A DNA stretch of 64,000 nucleotides from Prauserella aidingensis (GCF_024171865.1 NZ_JAMTCN010000004.1:248001-312000); one strand, 5' to 3'. Shown: positions 39,342-48,802, counted from the stretch's first letter. The notes: generated by a model from the sequence alone, not told the origin. A program made the numbers and translations.

Positions 39342-41017
39342 GATTCTCCGTACCGCTCCCGCAGTTGCACCTTGCGCACCTTTCCGCTCGCCGTCTTCGG
39401 CAGTGCCTGCACGTACTCGAGCCGTTCGGGCAGAAAGTGCTTGGACAGACCGTTCTCGAGCAGGAAGTCGCACACCTCCGCCAGCGAGGGCCGTGCGTCT
39501 CCGCTGGGTACGACGACGGCACACGCGCGTTCGCCGAGGCGTTCGTCGGGCACGCCGACGACCGTGGCCTCGAGGATGTCGGGGTGCTGGAACAACGCGC
39601 TCTCGACGCCGGTGACGGGGATGTTCTCGCCGCCGCGGATGACGATGTCCTTGGTCCTGCCCTCGAGCTCGACGTACCCGTCGGCGGTCAACCGCACGGT
39701 GTCGCCGGTACGGAACCAGCCGTCGGTGTCGATCTCCGCACGGGTCACCTCGGGCAGGTTCAGATACCCGAGGAACAGCCCGGGGCCACGGATGCACAGC
39801 GGGCCTGCCGTGTCACCGGACACGTCCGCCGCCGCAGCGTCGACGTTCTCGAGTGTGCCGACCTTGATCTCGGTTCCCGGAACCGGGACGCCGTCCGTGG
39901 TATGTGCTTCCGCCGGCAGGTGCGGGGCGCAGGAGACACCGATTCCGAGCTCGGTCATCCCCCACGCCGGGCACACGTAACACCCGAACAGCGCACCCGC
40001 CACCGACGGCAACGTGCGGGGCACCGGCGCTCCCGCCAGCACCACGGTCCGCAGTGGACAGTTCTCGTCATGTGCCAGATCGGTCTGCATCAGGTCCTGC
40101 AGGAAGGTCGGCGCCGAGAACATGGCCGTGACCCCTTCCTCACGGATCACCTGCGCTGCCCGATCGGGCGCCCACCGGTCCAGGTAGACCGCGGTGCCCC
40201 GCAGGTAGGTCGTCAACAGCACACCCCAGAGGAAACCGGTGTGGTGCCCGACCGGCGAGCCGACGAGGTTGACGAACGGTTCGGCCAGTGCGTCGGGCCC
40301 CGCGTGCGCGGCCCAGTTGCGCATCACCGCCTGCAGGGTCTGCCCCGTGTTCATCACGCCCTTCGGCTCACCCGTCGTGCCCGAGGTGAAGCCGACGTGG
40401 GCGAGCACGCGCGGGTCGGGCTCCGGAAGATCCACGTCGGGCGCATCGAGCAGCGAGTCCAACGGCGTGACCCCGTCCTGGCGCGGACCGGCGAGCACGA
40501 TGTGCTCGAGTCCCGAAAGCCGGCCGCGCAACCCCTGCACGAGCTCCAGGGGGCGGGCGCTGCCGAAGGACTCCGGCACCACCACGACGCGGGCGCCCGA
40601 CCTGCGGAGAATCACCTCGACATCGCGTTCGCCGTATGCGACCGGGATGCCGCTGTAGACCGCGCCGAGCTCGTTGATCGCGAAGATCAGCGCGGCGAAG
40701 TCGGCACGGTTCGGCAGCATCACGGCCACCGAGTCACCGGCGCGGACGCCCAGTGCGTACAGCCCACAGGCGTAGCGGTGGGCCCGCTCGTCGAGCTCGG
40801 CGTAGGTCACCGATGCCGGTCGTTGTCCCGTCGACGTCCGGTCGACGGCTGCGGCGCGGTCCGGTACCTCCGCCGCGGCCGACGCCAGGAGGTGCCGCAG
40901 GGTCGTCGGCACCCAGGCGCCGGACTCCTCGTACTGCCGCACGAGTTCCGGGGTCAACCTGCTGTCGGGGCGTAATCCGGGATGCGCCGTGGGGGCGGTG
41001 TCCATCAGCGTGTTCAT
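39338..41017 (-). CDS. Acyl-CoA synthetase (cyclohexanecarboxylate-CoA ligase-like)
   Basis: A 559-residue AMP-forming ligase. The ATP motif is TSGTTGEPKG (211-220), preceded by AHVGF. Also present are WGMTELG, DGWFRTGDTVRL, GRTKDIVIRGGENIPV and the catalytic lysine in PKTASGKVRKV at the C-terminus. The overall pattern (RLTPELVRQYEESGAWVPTT start, GHHTGFLWG) resembles AliA-type cyclohexanecarboxylate ligases and related long ligases. It would activate the incoming acid to the CoA ester, the first step of the operon's pathway. ATGA overlaps on both sides. Substrate inferred from neighbours. Confidence 0.85.
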   Translation of the reverse strand: MNTLMDTAPTAHPGLRPDSRLTPELVRQYEESGAWVPTTLRHLLASAAAEVPDRAAAVDRTSTGQRPASVTYAELDERAHRYACGLYALGVRAGDSVAVMLPNRADFAALIFAINELGAVYSGIPVAYGERDVEVILRRSGARVVVVPESFGSARPLELVQGLRGRLSGLEHIVLAGPRQDGVTPLDSLLDAPDVDLPEPDPRVLAHVGFTSGTTGEPKGVMNTGQTLQAVMRNWAAHAGPDALAEPFVNLVGSPVGHHTGFLWGVLLTTYLRGTAVYLDRWAPDRAAQVIREEGVTAMFSAPTFLQDLMQTDLAHDENCPLRTVVLAGAPVPRTLPSVAGALFGCYVCPAWGMTELGIGVSCAPHLPAEAHTTDGVPVPGTEIKVGTLENVDAAAADVSGDTAGPLCIRGPGLFLGYLNLPEVTRAEIDTDGWFRTGDTVRLTADGYVELEGRTKDIVIRGGENIPVTGVESALFQHPDILEATVVGVPDERLGERACAVVVPSGDARPSLAEVCDFLLENGLSKHFLPERLEYVQALPKTASGKVRKVQLRERYGES

Positions 41018-42054
41018 GGCGTGTGCTCCTCGTGGACGTCGGTGTGATCCGTGGGAGAAAAGGGCGGGTCGGGACGGCCTGCCGGGCACGTCAGCACGAC
41101 GTTGCCGGTGAGGCCGCCCTCCTCGACGTCGGCGAGCGCGCGAGCCGCGTCGCCGAGTGGGTACGTGCGCTCGATCGGGACGGTGAGGCTGCCGTCGAGC
41201 TGCAGCCGCAGCAAGTGCTCGACGGCGGCGCGCATGGCGGCGGGTTCGCGATCGCGGTAGTCGCTGACCTGCAGTCCCAGCACGGAGATGTTCTTCACCA
41301 GAAGGTGACCGGCCTTGACGATGGGCAGCTCCCCTGAGGCGAAGCCGATGACGACGAGCCTGCCCTCCCACGCGGTGGCGCGCAGCGCCTGCGTGAACAC
41401 GTCGCCGCCCACGGTTTCCAGCACCACGTCGGCGCCGCGCCCGCCGGTCACGGCGAGAACGTCGTCACGCAGGGACGGACCCGCGGTCACCACGTGATCG
41501 GCTCCGTGGCCGCTCGCCATGCGGGCCCGCCGCTCGTCCCGTGCCACGGCGACGACCGTCGCTCCCCACGCCTTCGCGAGCTGGATGCCCACCGAGCCGA
41601 CACCGCCACCCGCTCCGGTGACGAGCACCGTCTCGCCCGAGCGCAGGTTCGCACGCCTGCTCAGCGCGAAGTAGGCGGTCAACGCGTTCAGACCGCACGC
41701 GGCGGCCGCCACGAGCGACACACCGTCCGGCACGGTCACGACCCGATCCTCGGGCACGGCCACGACCTCGGCATAGCCGCCGTGTTCCAGCTGGGCGGCC
41801 ACCCGGTCTCCCGGCCTCTGCCGCACGACTCCCTCGCCGACGCTGCGGACCGTGCCCGCGATCTCCTTCCCGGGGACGAACGGGCACTCGGGCAGGAACT
41901 GGTACCGGCCGCCGACGACCAGCACGTCGGGAAAGTTCACCCCGGCCGCCTCGACGTCGATGAGGACCTCGCCCGGCCCCGCGACGGGTTCGGGCAGTTC
42001 CGTCGTGGCCACCGAGTCCGGAGGGCCGAAATCCTTCACGACCGCCGCTCTCAT
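41014..42054 (-). CDS. Zinc-independent MDR / NADPH:quinone oxidoreductase family protein
   Basis: A 346-residue medium-chain dehydrogenase/reductase of the quinone oxidoreductase group. It has VNFPDVLVVGGRYQ, FVPGKEIAGTV, LVTGAGGGVGSVGIQLAKAW (about 150-170) and FASGELPIVKAGHLLVKNIS. There are no structural-zinc cysteines. Enzymes of this group often reduce enoyl-CoA or enone double bonds. Coupled to the ligase and to the CaiB-family gene. Confidence 0.85.
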   Translation of the reverse strand: MRAAVVKDFGPPDSVATTELPEPVAGPGEVLIDVEAAGVNFPDVLVVGGRYQFLPECPFVPGKEIAGTVRSVGEGVVRQRPGDRVAAQLEHGGYAEVVAVPEDRVVTVPDGVSLVAAAACGLNALTAYFALSRRANLRSGETVLVTGAGGGVGSVGIQLAKAWGATVVAVARDERRARMASGHGADHVVTAGPSLRDDVLAVTGGRGADVVLETVGGDVFTQALRATAWEGRLVVIGFASGELPIVKAGHLLVKNISVLGLQVSDYRDREPAAMRAAVEHLLRLQLDGSLTVPIERTYPLGDAARALADVEEGGLTGNVVLTCPAGRPDPPFSPTDHTDVHEEHTP

Positions 42055-43190
42055 ACCGCACTCCCCTGCCCGCGGCCGAACGTCGGCGCGTCGAGTCCCG
42101 TCCACAGCGGAGGGGCCGCGCGGGCGCCGGGTGGGTGCCGCAGCGTGTCGTCGACGGGCACCGGCAGGCCGCCGACGTCGAAGCCGTCGCCCGTCACGCG
42201 ATAGGCCTCGCGGGTGCCCAGCCTCTGTGCCTGCGCGGCCTCCTCGAACGTCGCGACCACACAGCAGCAGGCGTCCTCGCCGTCGAACACGCCGCGCCAG
42301 TGCTCCGCGGTCCGCGCCGCGATGCGTTCGGTGACGGCGGCGATGACCTCGTCCTCACGCCCACGGTCTGCGCGCAGATGCTCGGGAAGGTTGATCAGGT
42401 CGCAGAAGCGCTGCCAGAACCGTTCTTCGAGTGGAGCGGCGGCGACGTGGCGCCCGTCGGAGGTGCGGTAGATCCGGTAGCGCGGGCTGCCGCCGGTGAG
42501 CAGGTCGCGCCCGGCGACGGGCCAGCGGCCGCTGCCCTCGTGGGTGGCCAGGTACCCGTAGGCCAGGGTGCCGATGTTGGCGGTCATGGACACGTCGAGG
42601 TGGCATCCCTCGCCCGTGGCGTCGCGGCGGAACAGCGCCAACAGGATGTTCATCACAGCCGGATAGGTGCCTCCCGCGATGTCGGCGAGCACCGTCGGCG
42701 GCAGGTGCGGGTCGCCGCGATCGTCCACGACGGACCCGAGCAGTCCTGTCTCGGCGAGGTAGTTGAGGTCGTGTCCCGCTCGCGGGGCGTCGGGCCCCGT
42801 CTGGCCGTATCCGGTGATCGAGCAGTAGACGACGCCGGGGTTGACCGAGCGGAAATCCTCGTACCCCAGACCCAGCCGGTCCATCACACCCGGCCGGAAT
42901 TGTTCGACGACGATGTCGGTTTCGGCGGCCAGTTCCAGCACGCGCTCGCGCACCTCGGGGGCCTTGAGGTCCGCGGCGACGCTGCGCTTGCCGCGGTTGA
43001 GCAGTGCGTAGTTCGCCGAGTCGGCTCCGAGTCGTGGTTCGTAGCTGCGCATCTCGTCGCCGTGTGGCGGGCGTTCCAGGCGCAGGACGTCGGCGCCGGC
43101 CTCGGCGAGCAGCAGTGTCGCCAGTGGGCCCGGAAGCAGGGTGGAGAAGTCGAGCACCGTGCGTCCGGACAGGGGCGGCAGGGCCGTCAT
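42051..43190 (-). CDS. CaiB/BaiF family protein, alpha-methylacyl-CoA racemase-like
   Basis: A 379-residue class III CoA-transferase fold. The active-site region reads GHDLNYLAETGLLG, with a downstream LADIAGGTYPAV. This His-Asp-x-Asn-Tyr plus Asp arrangement is that of alpha-methylacyl-CoA racemases rather than of CoA-transferases, whose key Asp sits in a GYD context. It therefore probably epimerises an alpha-substituted acyl-CoA before dehydrogenation. It ends four bases into the ligase-side neighbour and overlaps the dehydrogenase gene upstream by ATGA. A CoA-transferase is the alternative. Confidence 0.82.
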   Translation of the reverse strand: MTALPPLSGRTVLDFSTLLPGPLATLLLAEAGADVLRLERPPHGDEMRSYEPRLGADSANYALLNRGKRSVAADLKAPEVRERVLELAAETDIVVEQFRPGVMDRLGLGYEDFRSVNPGVVYCSITGYGQTGPDAPRAGHDLNYLAETGLLGSVVDDRGDPHLPPTVLADIAGGTYPAVMNILLALFRRDATGEGCHLDVSMTANIGTLAYGYLATHEGSGRWPVAGRDLLTGGSPRYRIYRTSDGRHVAAAPLEERFWQRFCDLINLPEHLRADRGREDEVIAAVTERIAARTAEHWRGVFDGEDACCCVVATFEEAAQAQRLGTREAYRVTGDGFDVGGLPVPVDDTLRHPPGARAAPPLWTGLDAPTFGRGQGSAV

Positions 43191-44197
43191 GCGCCACCTC
43201 CGGCCAGTGCGTCGGCAGCCACCCGTAGCGATGCCGTTGCGTCCACGGCGGCGCGCAGCGAGACCGCGTCCCGCAACAGGCCCTCGACGCCGTACTCAGC
43301 CATGTAGCCGTAGCCGCCGTGCGACTGCACCGCGGCCGCCGCGACGTCGATGGCTGCCTCGAAGGCGGGCGCCACCGCTGCTGCCGCCTCCGCGGGTCTG
43401 TCGATGTCGGCGGCGACCGATGTCGCGAGCAGACCGCGGACGGTGGTCTCCTGCGCCGACAGCGAGGCACGCACGGTGGGCAGTGCGGTCAGTGGCGCAC
43501 CGAACTGCTCGCGGACGTCGCTGTAGGTGTGCGCGGCCTGGGCCGCGGACTCGGCGATCCCGGCAGCCATCGCCGCGGCGCCGACGTCGAGGAACGATCG
43601 CGCCCGCGCGACGGCCGGACCACGCACGACGACGTCGTCGGTCAGTGCGACGTCCACTGCGCACCCGACGGTGAGCGCGCCGTCGAGCCCGGTACGCCGG
43701 ACGGGAGGGCCGAACGCGACGTTCTCCGGCGGCACCGCGAGGGCCGTGTCGCCCGAGAGCAGCACCACGAGCGGGTCACGGCCTGCCGGATCGATCCGGT
43801 CGAGCGTCGCCGCCAGCCGGTCACCGGGGCCGTCGGCGTCCACCGGCGCCACCGCGACGGGCGCGCCCCCGTGGATGCGGTCGACTCCGTCCCGCGCCGA
43901 CGGCACCATGGCCGCCGCGTGGGCCTGCACCGACGCCCACGCCAGGGCCGGCCACGTCCCCGCCAGGCGAGCCAGCGCGACGAGCGTCGTCCGCAGATCG
44001 GCGCCACCACCGCCGCGCTCGGCCTCGACGCCGAGCGTCCACAGTCCCTGCGCCGCCAACGTCTCCCGTGCCCGGTCGACGTCGTCCGGCTGCTCGTCAC
44101 CGGCGCGGTGCAACCGCTCGGCGGTCAGGTCGTCGACGAGGTCGAGTACGGCCCGCTGGTCGTCGTCGAGCGGCGGACCCCACCACGGCCGCCTCAC
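43187..44197 (-). CDS. Short, divergent acyl-CoA dehydrogenase
   Basis: A 336-residue acyl-CoA dehydrogenase-like flavoprotein, about 40-50 residues shorter than usual. The C-terminal domain is recognisable (YSDVREQFGAPLTALPTV, AAVQSHGGYGYMAEYGVE, GLLRDAVSLR). The N-terminal domain is rich in Ala/Asp and keeps LGVEAERGGGGADL. The segment where most members have the middle beta-domain signature is degenerate, so FAD binding or activity may depend on a partner. Start GTG at 44197 in a GTGA overlap. Confidence 0.8.
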   Translation of the reverse strand: MRRPWWGPPLDDDQRAVLDLVDDLTAERLHRAGDEQPDDVDRARETLAAQGLWTLGVEAERGGGGADLRTTLVALARLAGTWPALAWASVQAHAAAMVPSARDGVDRIHGGAPVAVAPVDADGPGDRLAATLDRIDPAGRDPLVVLLSGDTALAVPPENVAFGPPVRRTGLDGALTVGCAVDVALTDDVVVRGPAVARARSFLDVGAAAMAAGIAESAAQAAHTYSDVREQFGAPLTALPTVRASLSAQETTVRGLLATSVAADIDRPAEAAAAVAPAFEAAIDVAAAAVQSHGGYGYMAEYGVEGLLRDAVSLRAAVDATASLRVAADALAGGGA

Positions 44198-44973
44198 GAC
44201 CAGAACTCCTCGTCGTTCGGCGTGCGCTTGGCGGCGAAGGAGTCGGAGACCTCGTGTGCCTCGCGGGTGTTCAGGTACAGGGTGAGCTGCTGGTCGTGCG
44301 CCATGCGCGCCTGTCCGATCACGCCGCTGTGCCGCGCGGAGAACGCGCCTTTGAGGCCACCGATCGCCATCGGGCTGCGCGTGGCGATCTCGGCGGCCAC
44401 CTCCTGGGCACGCGTGACGGCCTCGCCCGCCGGGACGACCTCGTTCACCAGGCCCATCTCCAGGGCCTGGGCCGCCGAGTACTTGCGGTTGAGGTACCAC
44501 ATCTCCTTCGCGCGCTTGCGCCCGATCGTGTCCTCCAGGTACCAGGTGCCGTACCCGGCGTCGAAGCTGCCGACCATCGGGCCGACCTGCCGGAAGACCG
44601 CGGCCTCCGACGCGATCGTCAGGTCGCACACGTTGTGCAGCACGTTGCCGCCGCCCACCGCGTACCCGTTGACGGCGGCCACGACCGGTTTGGCGATGGT
44701 GTCGATCAACTCGTAGACGTCGATGATCGGCAGCACCTGCGAGTAGTCCAAACCGGACATCTCGTCGTGTTCGCCGCCGATGCAGAAGAACTTCTCGCCC
44801 TCGCCGGTGAGTACCGCCGCGCGCAGCTCGGGGTCGGTGCGGAATCGCTGGAGGACGTCCTTGAGCTCCGACAGCGTGCGGTTCCGGAGTTTGTTGCCCG
44901 CCTCGGGCCTGCGGATCGTGATGGTCATGACGGGACCGGAGGTCTCCGCGGAGATGTCCGTGTAGTCGCTCAT
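44194..44973 (-). CDS. Crotonase-family protein, MenB/BadI-like (ring-opening hydrolase candidate)
   Basis: A 259-residue crotonase-fold enzyme. The oxyanion-hole segments are FFCIGGEHDEMSG and NGYAVGGGNVLHNVCDLTIA. The block VGPMVGSFDAGYGTWYLE followed by IGRKRAKEMWYLNRKYS is the pattern of MenB and of BadI, 2-ketocyclohexanecarboxyl-CoA hydrolase, not of plain enoyl-CoA hydratases, which have Glu-Glu in this region. In this operon, with an AliA-like ligase and dehydrogenases but no menaquinone genes, ring cleavage of a beta-keto cycloalkane CoA ester is the best reading. Specificity is inferred. Confidence 0.84.
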   Translation of the reverse strand: MSDYTDISAETSGPVMTITIRRPEAGNKLRNRTLSELKDVLQRFRTDPELRAAVLTGEGEKFFCIGGEHDEMSGLDYSQVLPIIDVYELIDTIAKPVVAAVNGYAVGGGNVLHNVCDLTIASEAAVFRQVGPMVGSFDAGYGTWYLEDTIGRKRAKEMWYLNRKYSAAQALEMGLVNEVVPAGEAVTRAQEVAAEIATRSPMAIGGLKGAFSARHSGVIGQARMAHDQQLTLYLNTREAHEVSDSFAAKRTPNDEEFWS

Positions 44974-45845
44974 CGGCTGTGTCCTTCCTCGGTCGTTCCC
45001 ACGCGAAATCCCCGTCCGCTCTTGGTGCCCAGGTAGCCGGCGGCCACCATCTGCCGCAGCAACGGCGGCGGCGCGTACTGCGGATCGAGCGTCGCCTCGT
45101 AGGCAGATTCCGTGGCGTGGGTGTGCACGTCGATGCCGATCAGGTCCAGCAGCTCGAGCGGGCCGAGGCGGTGACCGAGTCCGAGCCGGATCGCCACGTC
45201 GATGTCCTCGGCGCTCGCGAGGTCGTCGTCGAACTCGCGCACGACGTCGTTGAGATACGGCATCAGCAGGCGGTTCACCAGGAATCCGGGCCGGTCCTTG
45301 ACCTCCACGGGCGCCTTGCCCAGGTCCTCGGTGAACGACACCAGGTCGGCGGCCACGGACGCGTCCGTCTGCAGTGCACGCACCACCTCGACGACGGCCA
45401 TGACCGGTGCCGGGTTGAAGAAGTGGAGTCCGGCCACCCTTTCCGGCCCCGACACCCGTGCCGCCAGGTCGGTCACCGAGAGCGCGGACGTGTTGGTGGC
45501 AAGCACGGTTTCGTCTCGCACGACCTCGGCGACACGGCCCAGCAGATCCGCCTTGACGTCCATGCGCTCGGTGACGGCCTCGATGACGAGGTCCACGGTC
45601 GCCAGATCGGCGACGTCCGTGGTGCCGGTCAGTCGGCCGAGCACGGCGTCACGCTCGGCTTCGGTGGTCTTGCCGCGGCTCACCCCGTCGTCGAGGAACC
45701 GCCGTACGGCGGCGAATCCGGCGTCGAGACGGTGCCGTTCGGTCTCGAGGACCACGACGTCGCGTCCCGATCCGGCCACGACCTGGGCGATGCCGCCACC
45801 CATCGTTCCGAATCCCAGCACCGCGACCCGCGAAAACACAGTCAT
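44970..45845 (-). CDS. 3-hydroxyacyl-CoA dehydrogenase (HBDH type), copy 1
   Basis: A 291-residue NAD-dependent dehydrogenase. It has the cofactor loop VAVLGFGTMGGGIAQVVAGS (about 6-25), TNTSALSVTDLA, the catalytic histidine region GLHFFNPAPVMAVVEVV and DRPGFLVNRLLMPYLND. The ATG at 45845 has GGAGA six bases upstream; ATG two codons earlier would sit directly on the ribosome site. It overlaps the BadI-like gene by four bases. It would oxidise the beta-hydroxy CoA ester before ring cleavage or thiolysis. Confidence 0.9.
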   Translation of the reverse strand: MTVFSRVAVLGFGTMGGGIAQVVAGSGRDVVVLETERHRLDAGFAAVRRFLDDGVSRGKTTEAERDAVLGRLTGTTDVADLATVDLVIEAVTERMDVKADLLGRVAEVVRDETVLATNTSALSVTDLAARVSGPERVAGLHFFNPAPVMAVVEVVRALQTDASVAADLVSFTEDLGKAPVEVKDRPGFLVNRLLMPYLNDVVREFDDDLASAEDIDVAIRLGLGHRLGPLELLDLIGIDVHTHATESAYEATLDPQYAPPPLLRQMVAAGYLGTKSGRGFRVGTTEEGHSR

Positions 45846-45876
45846 GCTCATTCTCCGTTCCCGGTCCGCCTGTCGC

Positions 45877-46755
45877 TCAGGCGCCGAAGGACTTCGTGCT
45901 GTCGTAGGTGTAGAAGCCGCGGCCGGTCTTCCTGCCGAGATCCCCGGCGGCGATCATGCGGTCCACCAGTGGAGGCGGCGCGAAACGTGGTTCCCGCAGC
46001 TGTTCGTACAGCCGCATCGCGACTGCCTTGTGCACGTCTAGCCCCACCACGTCGAGCAGCGTGAACGGCCCCATCGGGTGGCGCAGTGCGCCCACCACCG
46101 CCTTGTCGATCGACTCGACCGTGCCCGCGCCCGCCTCGAGCGCGCGAATGCAGTTGTTCTCCCACGGGATCAGGAACCGGTTGAGGATGAACCCGGGCCG
46201 ATCCTTCGTGACGACCGTGGTCTTGCCGACGCTGTCGAGGAAGGCCATCGACCGTTTCGTCGCCTCCGGCGAGGTATGCCTGCCCTCGGCCACCTCCACG
46301 AGCTTCATCAGCTGTGCGGGATTGCAGTAGTGCGTGCCGACGACCCGGTCCGGATACCGCGAGCCGGAGGCGATCGCGGTGACCGAGAGCGTCGAGGTGT
46401 TGGTGTGCAGCAGGGTGTCACGCGCGACGACGTCGTCGAGCCGCCCGAACAGCTCCCTCTTCAGCTCGAGGTCCTCGTAGACGGCCTCGACAACCACGTC
46501 CGCACCGGCGAGATCGCCCAGCTCGGTGGTCCCGGACAGGTTGGCGATCGCGGCCTCCGCCTGCTGCTCGGTGAGTTTGCCGAGGGATGCGCTCTTGCGC
46601 AGGAAGCTCGTCGCGTTGTCGAGTCCACGTCGGACGGATTCGTCGTCGACGTCCCGCACGATCGTGCGGTGGCCGCCGCGCGCGGCGGTGACGGCGATGC
46701 CGGATCCCATGGTGCCCGCGCCCAGTACGGCGACGGTGAGAGTGTTCGCTGTCAT
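45877..46755 (-). CDS. 3-hydroxyacyl-CoA dehydrogenase (HBDH type), copy 2
   Basis: A 292-residue paralogue of copy 1. It has VAVLGAGTMGSGIAVTAARG, TNTSTLSVTAIASG, GTHYCNPAQLMKLVEVAEG (with Tyr-Cys in place of Phe-Phe after the catalytic His) and DRPGFILNRFLIPWENN. The altered residues after the catalytic His suggest a different substrate from copy 1. It lies 31 bp before copy 1 and 41 bp after the SDR gene, the largest gaps in the operon, so it may be the boundary between two functional blocks. Confidence 0.9.
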   Translation of the reverse strand: MTANTLTVAVLGAGTMGSGIAVTAARGGHRTIVRDVDDESVRRGLDNATSFLRKSASLGKLTEQQAEAAIANLSGTTELGDLAGADVVVEAVYEDLELKRELFGRLDDVVARDTLLHTNTSTLSVTAIASGSRYPDRVVGTHYCNPAQLMKLVEVAEGRHTSPEATKRSMAFLDSVGKTTVVTKDRPGFILNRFLIPWENNCIRALEAGAGTVESIDKAVVGALRHPMGPFTLLDVVGLDVHKAVAMRLYEQLREPRFAPPPLVDRMIAAGDLGRKTGRGFYTYDSTKSFGA

Positions 46756-46796
46756 CGGTCCTACTTCCTTGTATCGACCGGTTCGGTGGGACGGGG

Positions 46797-47561
46797 TTAG
46801 CGGGCCGTCTGCCCGCCGTCGATGACGATGGCCTCGCCGGTCATGAAGTCCGAGGCCGGTCCGGCGAGCAGGACGAGCCAGGACGCCAGTTCGGGCGCCT
46901 CGCCCATGCGCCGCGCGGGAACCGCCCGGACGACCTTGGCCAGCGCATCGGGGTCGCCGCGCAGATCGGCGTTGAGATCGGTGGCGAAGTAGCCGGGTGC
47001 AAGTGCATTGACCTGCACGCCGTGCGGCGCCCACTCCACGGCCATGGCCTTGGTGAAGGCGACGACGGCGGCCTTCGAGGCGCAGTACGCCGCGTGGTTG
47101 GCGATGCCCTTGAAGGCGAAGTTCGAGGCGACGTTGACGATCTTTCCCGATCCCTGCGCCACGAGGTGTTCGCCCGCCGCGCGGGTGACCAGGTACGTGC
47201 CGCGGAGATTGGTGTCGACGACGCGGTCCCACGTCGCGTGGTCCTGTTCGAGCAGCGGCGTGCTGTCGATCACGCCGGAGTTGTTGACGACGACGTCGAA
47301 GTGACCGAAGTGGTCGACGGTCCGATCCACCAGGTTCCGCACCGCGTCGGCATCGGTCACGTCGGTGGGGACGGCCATGGCCCTGCGTCCTCGGCTCGTC
47401 ACCTCCTCGGCGACCGTGTCGAGCTGATCCTTGCTGCGTGCGGCCAGTGCGACGTCGGCACCGGCGTCGGCCAGCGCCACCGCCATGGCCCTGCCGAGTC
47501 CCCGGCCCGCGCCGGTGACGACGGCGGTCTTGCCGGCGAGGGCCGGCGTTGTCTCGGTCAT
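46797..47561 (-). CDS. Short-chain dehydrogenase (2-hydroxycycloalkanecarboxyl-CoA dehydrogenase candidate)
   Basis: A 254-residue classical SDR. It has the TGAGRGLGRAM cofactor loop (about 16-26), NNSGVIDS, catalytic Ser in VNVASNFAF, the YCASK motif and LAPGYFATDLN. The C-terminal GEAIVIDGGQT is typical. Position beside ligase, acyl-CoA dehydrogenase, hydratase and a BadI-like enzyme makes a BadH-type role possible, but the sequence itself only shows the family. ATGA overlap with the acyl-CoA dehydrogenase gene downstream of the hydratase. Confidence 0.87.
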   Translation of the reverse strand: MTETTPALAGKTAVVTGAGRGLGRAMAVALADAGADVALAARSKDQLDTVAEEVTSRGRRAMAVPTDVTDADAVRNLVDRTVDHFGHFDVVVNNSGVIDSTPLLEQDHATWDRVVDTNLRGTYLVTRAAGEHLVAQGSGKIVNVASNFAFKGIANHAAYCASKAAVVAFTKAMAVEWAPHGVQVNALAPGYFATDLNADLRGDPDALAKVVRAVPARRMGEAPELASWLVLLAGPASDFMTGEAIVIDGGQTAR

Positions 47562-48802
47562 GGCAGCACGTCCTTCAATCGTCCGGCGGTGTCGCGCGCG
47601 ACCAACAGTCGCTGCACCTCGTTCGTTCCGTCGTAGATCTGGGTGACCTTGGCGTCGCGGAGATACCGTTCCACTCCGAACGCGGCGAGGTCACCGTGGC
47701 GGCCCAGCAGTGCGGTGGCCTCGACCGCCACCTGCCAGCCGACGTCGGTGCAGGTCTGCTTCATCAGGCCGACCGAGCCGCCCGCACCGCCACCGGCGTC
47801 GACGTCCCGTGCGGTGGCCAGCAGCATCAGCCGCGCCGACAGGATCCGGCCCCGCATCCCGGCCAGGCGGGCGGCCACGTCCTGCGGGACGGCCGGCCCG
47901 TGGATCCGGTGCAGGCCGGCGAGCGCGTGGGCGTACGCACCGCGGGCCAGACCGACGCCCTGCGCGGCGGCACTGATCCGTGACTTGGTCACCGAGCTCA
48001 CCACGATCGCCCAGCCGCCGCCCTCCTCGCCGAGCCGGTGACTCGTCGGCACGGGGGTGCGGTCGAACGTCAGCTCCGCCGTACTCGAGGAGTGCATGCC
48101 CATTTTGGACAGCGGACGTCCGCGGGTGAGCCCCTGCGACCGGCCGTCGACGGCGAAGGCCGTGATGCCTCGCCTGCCCGCGTCGGGATCGACGGTGGCG
48201 AAACAGATCACCACGTCGGCACGGTCGCCGGTGGTGATGAACATCTTCGACCCGCTGAGCGTGTACCCGTCGTCGGTGCGGGTGGCCAGCGTGCGCAGGG
48301 ACGCCGCGTCGCTGCCGGCAGACGGTTCGGTGACGCCGAGCGATCCGTACCGGCTGCCGTCGACGAGACCCGGCACGTACTCGCGCGCCAGCTCCCTGCT
48401 GCCGGAGTGCAGGATCGGGTACGCCGCGTGCATCTGGGTCATGAACACCAGGCTCGTGGCCCCGCAGCCCGCGGCGATCTCCTCCATCGCGGCGGCGTAG
48501 GCGGCGGTGGTGTCGCCGGTACCGCCGTATTCCTCCGGCACCAGCAGCCCTCCGAGGCCTGCGGCGGCCAGCGCCCGGTAGCTGTCGTGGGCGAAGGTGT
48601 GCTCCGCGTCCCGCAACGCCGCCGTGGGTGCGACGTGTTCGGCCACGACGCGCCGGGTGCGGTCGCGCACCTGCCGTTCACGGTCCCCGAGCAGGCCGTC
48701 GGCGACCGGCTCGTCCAGCGCGCCGTGCAGTGCCAGGTAGGCGTCCGCATCGACGTCGAGGTCGAGGGGCTCGATGCCCGCGATCGGCGTTCGCGCGCTC
48801 AT
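47558..48802 (-). CDS. Acyl-CoA dehydrogenase
   Basis: A 414-residue full-length acyl-CoA dehydrogenase. It has FAD-binding and substrate motifs LGVTEPSAGSDAASLRTLAT, SKMFITTGDRADVVICFA and GMHSSSTAELTFDRTPVP. The C-terminal DAKVTQIYDGTNEVQRLLVA carries the Glu-region signature. It would desaturate the acyl- or cycloalkanoyl-CoA (AliB role) and pass electrons to electron-transfer flavoprotein, which is not encoded in the window. Coupled on both sides by four-base overlaps. Confidence 0.92.
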   Translation of the reverse strand: MSARTPIAGIEPLDLDVDADAYLALHGALDEPVADGLLGDRERQVRDRTRRVVAEHVAPTAALRDAEHTFAHDSYRALAAAGLGGLLVPEEYGGTGDTTAAYAAAMEEIAAGCGATSLVFMTQMHAAYPILHSGSRELAREYVPGLVDGSRYGSLGVTEPSAGSDAASLRTLATRTDDGYTLSGSKMFITTGDRADVVICFATVDPDAGRRGITAFAVDGRSQGLTRGRPLSKMGMHSSSTAELTFDRTPVPTSHRLGEEGGGWAIVVSSVTKSRISAAAQGVGLARGAYAHALAGLHRIHGPAVPQDVAARLAGMRGRILSARLMLLATARDVDAGGGAGGSVGLMKQTCTDVGWQVAVEATALLGRHGDLAAFGVERYLRDAKVTQIYDGTNEVQRLLVARDTAGRLKDVLP

